Source: JBHEKP01 sp041859375
GTDB taxonomy: Bacteria; Hydrogenedentota; Hydrogenedentia; Hydrogenedentales; CAITNO01
Direction of reading: 5' to 3'
DNA length: 7,480 bases
Assembly (NCBI GenBank): GCA_041859375.1
Contig: JBHEKP010000220.1
Coordinates: 1 to 7,480 of the forward strand
Part shown: positions 1 to 4,913 of the stretch, in pieces
Layout: every line of letters starts with the position of its first letter
Numbering within the stretch: position 1 is the first letter of the stretch
Notes under the pieces: generated by a model
What the model was told of the DNA's origin: nothing
Databases searched by the model: none
What the model saw: the letters and a program-made list of their open reading frames with translations, nothing else
Program-made: the position numbers and the translations under genes

Positions 1-355
1 TGTCAAATACTTCTCCGGCGGGGCCGTCTACCGGGCCAGCTTCAAGACCGGCGAAACGAAAGGCGTGGTCCTCGATCTCGGCAGGGTCAATGACACCGCC
101 GTGGTGAGCGTCAACGGCAGCGAGGTGGGCACCCTGTGGAAAGAGCCTTACCGCATCGACATCTCCTCCGCCCTCCGGCCCGGGAAGAACGAGATCGAGA
201 TCACCGTCGTGAATCCGTGGATCAACCGCCTCGTCGGCGACGCCCGGGCCAACGCCAAAGACCGCACCACCTTCACCAGCCAGAACATCGTCAAGCCCGG
301 CACGCGCCTTAAACCCGCCGGACTCCTCGGGCCCGTGTGGATTCTGGGGGAATAA
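1..355 (+). CDS. C-terminal end of a glycoside hydrolase (GH2/GH106-like sugar-binding beta-sandwich), 5' truncated
   Basis: The frame is open from base 2 to a TAA at 353-355, giving 117 residues; the start lies outside the window. The sequence resembles the C-terminal galactose-binding-like beta-sandwich of large GH2-type and GH106 (alpha-L-rhamnosidase) enzymes. Visible hallmarks are an early GGAVYRASF strand, then LDLGRV, VSVNG and GTLWKEPYRIDI (the carbohydrate-binding sandwich strands), VVNPWINRLVGD, and a terminal LKPAGLLGPVWI. The NRL-[IV]-GD and GLLGPV signatures are, from memory, typical of the last domain of GH106-like proteins, in which this domain follows a catalytic barrel. The catalytic domain is not visible, so substrate and mechanism cannot be read; rhamnosidase activity is only a guess. 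It converges on thiH, with 61 bases between the two stop codons and a strong terminator in that gap. Family-level confidence is good; exact family assignment is moderate. Confidence 0.8.
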   Translation, partial: VKYFSGGAVYRASFKTGETKGVVLDLGRVNDTAVVSVNGSEVGTLWKEPYRIDISSALRPGKNEIEITVVNPWINRLVGDARANAKDRTTFTSQNIVKPGTRLKPAGLLGPVWILGE

Positions 356-382
356 CACCGCCGAAAAGGCAGTAGCAGACGC

Positions 383-417
383 CCGGCCGCCGGTTTCCCC
401 GGCGGCCGGCTTTTTTT
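383..417 (+). terminator. Rho-independent terminator of the glycoside hydrolase gene
   Basis: A perfect 11-bp GC stem pairs 383-393 (CCGGCCGCCGG) with 399-409 (CCGGCGGCCGG) around a 5-base loop at 394-398. One C follows, then seven T residues at 411-417. It starts 28 bases after the TAA of the hydrolase gene, so it serves the plus strand. The T tract runs into the complement of the thiH stop codon (417-419). Read on the minus strand the hairpin has no downstream T tract, so it is not an obvious intrinsic terminator for thiH. Confidence 0.9.
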
Positions 418-1538
418 CACCCGTGGAAGGCGCGGTCGAAGTCCTTCCAGACGGGATCATATCCGGCGGCGCGGATCATGGCGACCACCTCGGCGGGGCT
501 GCGGGAATCCTCGATTTCGAACTGCTCCAGCACCTCGCTGCCCTTGGTGGCGTAGCCGCCGGGGCGCGTGCTGGAGCCCGCGCTCATGGAGGTGACGCCG
601 AGCCGGACCAGGCGGTCGCGCAGCGCGGCGGGTTCGCGGGTGGACAGGTTGAAGCCCGCCTCCGGCAAAAAGAGGCGCATGGCGAGGATAATCTGCACCA
701 GTTCCGCGTCGGACACGGGATGCTCCATGGTGAAGCGCGGCGGCGTGTGGCGCAGCCTGGGGAAGGACACGGACACGGCGCTGCGCCAGCAGTGCTTCTG
801 CAGGTGCCGCGCGTGCAGCGCGGTCCAGACCACGTCGAGCCGCCAGTCGCCCAGGCCGAGGAGCGCGCCGATGCTGATGCGGCGCACCCCCGCCGTGCCC
901 GCCCGCTCCGGCGCGTCAATGCGGTAGTCGTAGTCCGTTTTTTTCCCGAGCAGGTGCAGCTTCGGGTAAAGCTCCCGGTCGTAGGTCTCCTGGTAGATGG
1001 TCATGCCGTCGAGGCCTTTTTCGCACAGGAGCGCGTAGTCGGGCGTGTCCATGGCGTACACCTCGACGGCCACGCTGGAAAAGTGTTTCCGCGCCGCGGC
1101 CACCGCCTCCGCGATGTGCGCGGGGGACACGATCTTCGGGGCCTCGCCCGTGAGCAGCAGCACGCTGTCGTAGCCCATCGCGGCCAGCGCCGCGCATTCC
1201 CGGTCCACCTGCTCCGGGCGCAGGGTCACCCGCTTGTCCCGCAGGTGGGACCGCGCCGCGAAGCCGCAGTAGACGCAGTCGGCGGCGCACAGGTTGGAGA
1301 TGTACACGGGCGCGTAGAGGCTGATGGTGCGGCCGAAATGGCGGCGGGTGAGGCGCTGCGCCTCGCGTGCCATGTCCTCAAGGCGCGGGCGCGCGGCGGG
1401 GGAGAGGAGCGCCGCAAGATCGCGCGGGGTCCGCTCCTCCCGCGCCAGCGCGGCGGTAACGTCCGCGTCGGTGGGGTTCGCGTAAAGGCCCTGAATCCGT
1501 TCCCGGGTCCAGGCCCTGATGTCGTCTGAAAAAGGCAT
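417..1538 (-). CDS. thiH: ThiH, 2-iminoacetate synthase (radical SAM tyrosine lyase, thiazole biosynthesis)
   Basis: ThiH cleaves L-tyrosine with S-adenosylmethionine and a [4Fe-4S] cluster, giving dehydroglycine (2-iminoacetate) and p-cresol; dehydroglycine supplies C-N atoms to the thiazole made by ThiG. It is oxygen-sensitive and cytoplasmic. The 373-residue product is close to the about 377 of E. coli ThiH. The radical-SAM cluster motif CX3CX2C is present at C84, C88 and C91, followed by GF. Other family landmarks are LLLTGEAP (128-134), IYQETYD (181-187), the SFPRLRHTP segment (258-266), and a C-terminal EIEDSRSPAEV...YDPVWKDFD. The start at 1538 is chosen because GGGAG lies at 1553-1549, ten bases upstream; an earlier ATG at 1643 would add 35 Arg-rich residues and overlap thiG. 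It follows thiG by 26 bases and is surely co-transcribed. A thiH rather than thiO gene points to anaerobic or microaerobic thiamin synthesis. Confidence 0.96.
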   Translation of the reverse strand: MPFSDDIRAWTRERIQGLYANPTDADVTAALAREERTPRDLAALLSPAARPRLEDMAREAQRLTRRHFGRTISLYAPVYISNLCAADCVYCGFAARSHLRDKRVTLRPEQVDRECAALAAMGYDSVLLLTGEAPKIVSPAHIAEAVAAARKHFSSVAVEVYAMDTPDYALLCEKGLDGMTIYQETYDRELYPKLHLLGKKTDYDYRIDAPERAGTAGVRRISIGALLGLGDWRLDVVWTALHARHLQKHCWRSAVSVSFPRLRHTPPRFTMEHPVSDAELVQIILAMRLFLPEAGFNLSTREPAALRDRLVRLGVTSMSAGSSTRPGGYATKGSEVLEQFEIEDSRSPAEVVAMIRAAGYDPVWKDFDRAFHG

Positions 1539-1564
1539 TGCTTGTCGTCTCCCGCGCCGCGCGG

Positions 1565-2362
1565 TCAGCCTTCGGAGAGGAAACCGGTCAGCGGCGAAGA
1601 TGCGTCGGCGGTGTCCCGCTCCGGGCCGAGTCCGGCGCGCCATGCCATGCGGCCCGCCTCCACCGCCAGCGCGAAGGCCCGTGCCATCGCGCCGTGGTCC
1701 GACGCGTCGGCCATGGCCGTGTTCACCAACACCGCGTCCGCGCCCATTTCCATGGCGTCCGCCGCGTGGGACGGCGCGCCCAGCCCGGCGTCCACCACCA
1801 CCGGCACGGTCGCCTGCTCGATGATGATGCGGATCATGTCGCGGGTGCGCAGGCCCCGGTTGCTGCCGATGGGCGCGCCCAGCGGCATGACCGTGGCCGT
1901 GCCCAGCTCCTCAAGCCGCTTCGCCAGCATGGGATCGGCCTGGATGTAGGGAAGCACCACAAAACCGTCCCTCACCAGAATCTCGGCGGCCCGCAGCGTT
2001 TCCACCGGGTCCGGCAGCAGATAGCGCGGCTCGGGGGTCAGTTCCAGCTTCACCCACGGCGCGAGCCCCGCCGCGCGGGCCAGCCGCGCCAGGCGCACCG
2101 CCTCGTCCGCGTCGCGCGCTCCGCTCGTGTTGGGCAGGATAAGCTGTTTTTCCGGGTCAATCGCCGAAAGAATGCCCCCCTCTTCGGGGTTGGCCAGATC
2201 CACCCGGCGCAGGGCCACCGTGATGATTTCCGATCCGCTGTGCCCGATGGCCGCGCGCAGCGCCGCCGCCGAGGGAAATTTGCCCGTGCCGATCATCAGC
2301 CGGGAGTTGAAGCGCCGGCCCGCAATGACCAGCGCGTCGTCCTGCTGTGGAATTGCCGTCAT
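1565..2362 (-). CDS. thiG: ThiG, thiazole synthase
   Basis: ThiG is a (beta/alpha)8-barrel that forms the thiazole phosphate of thiamin from 1-deoxy-D-xylulose 5-phosphate, dehydroglycine (from ThiH) and the thiocarboxylate of ThiS. The 265-residue product has the usual family length. Visible features are an N-terminal LMIGTGKF segment (22-29), the Schiff-base lysine K105 in WVKLEL with E107 beside it, LPYIQADP (137-144), MPLGAPIGSN with G-rich phosphate-binding character (159-168), and PVVVDAGLGAPSHAADAMEMG (187-207, containing D191). It ends with the characteristic ASSPLTGFL. The start at 2362 has AGGAA at 2375-2371, eight bases upstream. An in-frame ATG at 2419 would add 19 unconserved residues and sits inside a hairpin/T-tract structure, so it is rejected. 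It is the first gene of a thiGH pair; its usual partners thiS and thiF are not in the window and must lie elsewhere if the pathway works. Confidence 0.96.
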   Translation of the reverse strand: MTAIPQQDDALVIAGRRFNSRLMIGTGKFPSAAALRAAIGHSGSEIITVALRRVDLANPEEGGILSAIDPEKQLILPNTSGARDADEAVRLARLARAAGLAPWVKLELTPEPRYLLPDPVETLRAAEILVRDGFVVLPYIQADPMLAKRLEELGTATVMPLGAPIGSNRGLRTRDMIRIIIEQATVPVVVDAGLGAPSHAADAMEMGADAVLVNTAMADASDHGAMARAFALAVEAGRMAWRAGLGPERDTADASSPLTGFLSEG

Positions 2363-2410
2363 GACTGGGGTTCCTGAAGAAATGTCACAGACGCGCGCGC
2401 GTCCCGCCTT

Positions 2411-2449
2411 AAAAAACATCCGCCCGGTCCGGATGCTTCCGGCCGGGCG
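2411..2449 (-). terminator. Probable intrinsic terminator after the 2504-3553 gene (hairpin plus T6 on the minus strand)
   Basis: On the plus strand CGCCCGGTCCGGA (2421-2433) pairs with TCCGGCCGGGCG (2438-2449). This forms about 12 base pairs with one bulged T at 2428 and a 4-base loop. Read on the minus strand, the stem is followed by four bases and then six T residues (2416-2411). It lies 55 bases beyond the stop of the secreted-protein gene and before thiG, so it would separate the two transcription units. The four-base gap before the T tract is slightly unfavourable. A TATAAT hexamer lies just upstream on the same strand, so the hairpin could instead form the 5' end of the thiGH message. 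Confidence 0.55.
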
Positions 2450-2454
2450 CGGAT

Positions 2455-2460
2455 ATTATA
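2455..2460 (-). promoter_or_regulatory. Candidate -10 element (TATAAT) for thiGH
   Basis: The minus strand reads TATAAT, a perfect sigma-70 -10 hexamer, about 92 bases upstream of the thiG start, in otherwise GC-rich DNA. No good -35 lies at 17 bases (the hexamer there is ACCCCC); the best nearby is TTACCC at a 19-base spacing (2485-2480). Transcription would start near 2448, at the base of the 2421-2449 hairpin. The perfect -10 in the only gap upstream of thiG makes a promoter plausible, but the weak -35 keeps this tentative. Confidence 0.35.
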
Positions 2461-2503
2461 GGCCAATCACGGCTTCGGGGGGTAACGGCGGCGGGGTGGC
2501 GCG

Positions 2504-3553
2504 TCAGGAGTCCAGCTTTTTCAGTTTGGACAGCAGATGGTTGATGTTCAGCCGCATGATGTCCCAGCCCCCGGGGCGGAGGGTGTTGTTCTCGTGCATT
2601 TCACCGGCTGCCGCCAGCGCCTTCTCAAGCGCGGCAACCGCTGCGGGGATGGAGGGCCTGGTGGTGCGCGCCGTCAGCGCTTCCGACAGCGCCGCCCGCA
2701 CCGGCTCCAACACCGCCATGTCATCCACCCAGCAACCCTCCCTGAAAAGGGGGAGATCCTCCAGCATGCGCCGCAGGTGATCCCAGGAGTCCCATCCGGG
2801 TTCGTACACAGGCGTTACAGAGACCCCCCGGGCGCTTCCAGGGACAAGTCGGGGCAATGCACTGAAAAGCTTCTCCTCATTTAGCATATCATCCTCCCCC
2901 TCAAATGGAATGCGGCGGTTTTCCTTGGCGGGATAGATGCAACAGTCACTACCGCCGGCATAACAGAGGGCCGGACCGGGTAACATCGGCGAAGAGTACC
3001 GGACAAGACGGTTCCCTCCTGAGGCGACCAGTGGCGCCAAGGGGTTGCCGTCATGAAAAATTCTTAACCGAAGTCCGTCTTTCTGAAGATTTTTGAGTTT
3101 GGTTCTAATTTTATTGTCCTGTGTATTGACTTCCATTTTGTCGCCAGGACCGGATGTTACCATGAATGAATCCAACGGAAGCCTGGAATCTACCGCAACG
3201 GCCAGGTTCATTTCATATTTATACCATCCAGCGGGTGCCCCCGCCTCTTCCGCCCGGCCGTCAACGGTCACGTCCACAAGCCAGCATATTTGCTGGTGCC
3301 ATTCATGCCAGTATCCATGATCGGGATTGAACTCAAACGCCCGAAGCCTGCCTGCCGTCTTGTCATACAAGACATAAGGCTCTTTTTGATCCTGCGGCAC
3401 CTCTGCTTGGTCAAAATACACGGGCACTTTAACGCTCTCGTCCGGATACTTTGGTGCCTTCAGCGGGCACTCCGCAGATGCATCACACTGTATAAAACCG
3501 GTCAAACAAGTAAAAATGATAAGGGCGTTTATTGCAGCGCTAAAATTGAACAT
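2504..3553 (-). CDS. Secreted protein of unknown function with Sec signal peptide
   Basis: I do not recognise a family in this 349-residue product. Residues 1-27 form a Sec-type signal peptide, with a hydrophobic stretch about 6-21 and a likely cleavage after ASA (25-27). C16 and C23 are not in a convincing lipobox. The mature part looks like a mixed or beta-rich domain to about residue 215, with an aromatic cluster YWHEWHQQICW (81-91), a GWYKYEMNLAVAVDSRLPLDSF strand pair (109-130), and cysteines at 29, 90, 197, 204, 205 and 274 that could pair once exported. The C-terminal third (about 255-349) looks helical, with an Ala/Leu/Glu-rich segment (282-317) and a Lys/Leu-rich end. The start is well supported: GGGAG at 3567-3563, nine bases upstream, and the signal peptide begins directly at M1. 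The 5' half is much richer in A+T than neighbouring genes, suggesting different ancestry. It is divergent from the propeller hydrolase gene and upstream of thiG. Confidence 0.8.
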   Translation of the reverse strand: MFNFSAAINALIIFTCLTGFIQCDASAECPLKAPKYPDESVKVPVYFDQAEVPQDQKEPYVLYDKTAGRLRAFEFNPDHGYWHEWHQQICWLVDVTVDGRAEEAGAPAGWYKYEMNLAVAVDSRLPLDSFMVTSGPGDKMEVNTQDNKIRTKLKNLQKDGLRLRIFHDGNPLAPLVASGGNRLVRYSSPMLPGPALCYAGGSDCCIYPAKENRRIPFEGEDDMLNEEKLFSALPRLVPGSARGVSVTPVYEPGWDSWDHLRRMLEDLPLFREGCWVDDMAVLEPVRAALSEALTARTTRPSIPAAVAALEKALAAAGEMHENNTLRPGGWDIMRLNINHLLSKLKKLDS

Positions 3554-3723
3554 GGTGATGATCTCCCAATTCCTTATAACGCAGTTAATTTAGAATGTCA
3601 AGGGTTGTATGAAATTGCTGCAAGAATGTGTAAACTCGGTTTTCCATAACATTTCACTCACATTCGACTTATGGCACGCCTGCGGGATATGCTGGGGCTT
3701 CGGCAAAGGAGACCCTGCGGGAC
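3554..3723. other. Divergent AT-rich intergenic region (170 bases) with control sequences for both neighbours
   Basis: This gap lies between the starts of the minus-strand secreted-protein gene and the plus-strand propeller hydrolase. It holds the strong minus-strand promoter (3573-3601) and, at its right end, AAAGGAG (3705-3711), the ribosome-binding site of the hydrolase, 12 bases before the ATG. No convincing plus-strand -35/-10 pair was found. Bases 3541-3600 are about one-third G+C, far below the flanking genes. A CATAA/TTATG inverted repeat near 3647-3675 is too short and too widely spaced to call an operator. Confidence 0.6.
3573..3601 (-). promoter_or_regulatory. Near-consensus sigma-70 promoter for the 2504-3553 gene
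   Basis: The minus strand shows TTGACA (3601-3596, 6 of 6 matches), exactly 17 bases, then TATAAG (3578-3573, 5 of 6 matches). The expected start site, six or seven bases on, is about 3567-3566. That falls on the ribosome-binding GGGAG (3567-3563) and leaves a leader of only about 13 bases before the ATG at 3553. The hexamers and spacing are hard to explain by chance, but the region is AT-rich and the leader unusually short. Confidence 0.7.
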
Positions 3724-4827
3724 ATGAAAGACACGGCCCAATCAATGACACGGCGGGGGTTTATGGCGCGCGGCGGCGCGCTGGCGCTGGGCGCGGCACT
3801 GGGCGCGGGGCATGCGCCGGGCGCCGCGCCGGACCGGACCGCATTGCTGGCGCGGCTGCGCACCCCGCGCAAGCACCCGGAACTGGTGCTGCCCCCGTCC
3901 TTTGAAAAGGGGGCCTTTGACGCCCTTGCGGTGGACGCGCCCTTTGTGTTCCGCCATGACGGGCGTTTCTGGATGACCTTCATCGGCTTCGACGGCACGG
4001 GCTACCGCACGGGGCTTGCCGTGTCGGAGGATCTGCTCCATTGGAAAAAAGAGGGCATGATCATCGATCGCGGCCCCAAGGGGTCCGTCACCGAATACAA
4101 CGTGGCCCTGACCTGGATTCTCCGGGACAACAACCTTTTCGGCTCCGGTGAGCTTAAAAAGGTGGACGGCCGCTTTCTGGGCACCTACCACGCCTACCCG
4201 AAACCCGGCTACGAGGCCGGGCCCGCCGTGATCGGCCTGTGCCGGAGTGATGACCTGCGCCACTGGTCCCTGGAGGAGCCCATGCTGCGCGCCTCGGACA
4301 CGGGCGCGGGGGACTGGGAGCGGGGCGGGCTGTACAAGTCCTGCCTGCTGGAGCATGACGGCGCGTATTACATGTTTTACAACGCCAAGACCGACGGGAA
4401 CGGATGGCACGAGCAGACCGGTGTGGCCGTGTCGCGCGACCTGAAAACATGGGAGCGGCACGGGGGCAACCCCGTCGTCGCCAACGGGCCGGCGGGCGCG
4501 GTGGACGACATCTTCTGCAGCGATCCCTGCGTGCTGCGCGCGGACGGCGTGTGGGTCATGTTCTTCTACACCCTTTCGAGCGACGGTTTCGCCCGCGACA
4601 GCGCGGCCTTTTCGGACGACCTGCTCCATTGGGAAAAGTCCAACGAGGTGCTCATTGATGTGGGGCCCGCCGGTTCCATTGATTCCCGCTACGCCCACAA
4701 GCCCGCGGTGATCTTCCACGACGGCGTCCTGCACCATTACTACTGCGCCGTTTCCCCGTCGGAGGGTAAATCCACCGGCAGCGTGAAGACCGGGGAGATC
4801 AGGGGCATCGCCGTGGCCCGGTCCTGA
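3724..4827 (+). CDS. Tat-exported five-bladed beta-propeller glycoside hydrolase (GH43/GH32/GH130-like)
   Basis: The 367-residue product has a twin-arginine signal: TRRGFM at 9-14, a hydrophobic Ala/Gly/Leu segment 15-29, and likely cleavage near GAA (33-35). It should therefore be folded in the cytoplasm and exported by Tat. The rest has the rhythm of a five-bladed propeller hydrolase. The blade motif S-x-D-L-x-x-W recurs at SEDLLHW (101-107), SDDLRHW (175-181), SRDLKTW (237-243) and SDDLLHW (297-303), alternating with x-x-DGx-[WY]-x-M-x-[FY] strands (78-86, 211-218, 273-281). D71 in VDAPFVF and D267 in SDPCVL sit where GH43-type enzymes place catalytic acids at blade starts; E124 or another acid might complete the set, but I cannot fix it. 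Such folds act on arabinan, xylan, fructan or mannoside linkages; the substrate cannot be read. The start at 3724 has AAAGGAG upstream. GH38 follows after 86 bases, probably in one operon. Confidence 0.8.
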   Translation: MKDTAQSMTRRGFMARGGALALGAALGAGHAPGAAPDRTALLARLRTPRKHPELVLPPSFEKGAFDALAVDAPFVFRHDGRFWMTFIGFDGTGYRTGLAVSEDLLHWKKEGMIIDRGPKGSVTEYNVALTWILRDNNLFGSGELKKVDGRFLGTYHAYPKPGYEAGPAVIGLCRSDDLRHWSLEEPMLRASDTGAGDWERGGLYKSCLLEHDGAYYMFYNAKTDGNGWHEQTGVAVSRDLKTWERHGGNPVVANGPAGAVDDIFCSDPCVLRADGVWVMFFYTLSSDGFARDSAAFSDDLLHWEKSNEVLIDVGPAGSIDSRYAHKPAVIFHDGVLHHYYCAVSPSEGKSTGSVKTGEIRGIAVARS

Positions 4828-4900
4828 GCCGGGACACCGAATCTTTTTCCCCGTCCCGCGCCTGTGCGACAATAGGCGTCGCCGCGCGCGGCCAACAACC

Positions 4901-4905
4901 AGGGA
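4901..4905 (+). promoter_or_regulatory. Ribosome-binding site of the GH38-like gene
   Basis: AGGGA stands eight bases before the ATG at 4914-4916 and fixes this start. The encoded protein then begins MDKKHVIHVISNTHWD, with the conserved zinc-binding HWD motif close to the N-terminus, as in other bacterial GH38 enzymes. Confidence 0.65.
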
Positions 4906-4913
4906 ACACTTTC

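Noticed and set aside
423..1529. Plus-strand open frame (368 codons) opposite thiH, and a similar one at 1538-2377 opposite thiG
   Set aside because: Both are GC-rich antisense shadows; thiG and thiH on the minus strand are unmistakable.
1539..1643. Upstream extension of thiH to the ATG at 1643
   Set aside because: It would add 35 Arg-rich residues unlike ThiH and overlap thiG, and the ATG at 1538 has its own GGGAG.
3647..3675. CATAA/TTATG inverted repeat and a TGTGA half-site resembling a CRP operator
   Set aside because: The repeat arms are 5 bases and widely spaced, and the second half of the CRP consensus is missing.
3671..3727. 18-codon reading frame ending in an ATGA overlap with the propeller hydrolase start, possibly a leader peptide
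   Set aside because: It has no ribosome-binding site of its own, no amino-acid bias suggesting attenuation, and no hairpin pair downstream.
4830..4858. Inverted repeat CGGGAC/GTCCCG downstream of the propeller hydrolase, with a T5 tract
   Set aside because: The stem is only 6 bp, the loop is 17 bases, and the T tract lies inside the loop, so it does not look like an intrinsic terminator.
3742..4872. Minus-strand open frame (376 codons) opposite the propeller hydrolase
   Set aside because: It is a low-complexity Gly/Arg/His/Val product without motifs. The plus-strand gene has a signal peptide, a ribosome-binding site and repeated blade motifs.
4881..4892. 12-base perfect palindrome GCCGCGCGCGGC before the GH38-like gene
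   Set aside because: Alternating GC palindromes are common by chance at this base composition, and there is no second copy or known operator match.
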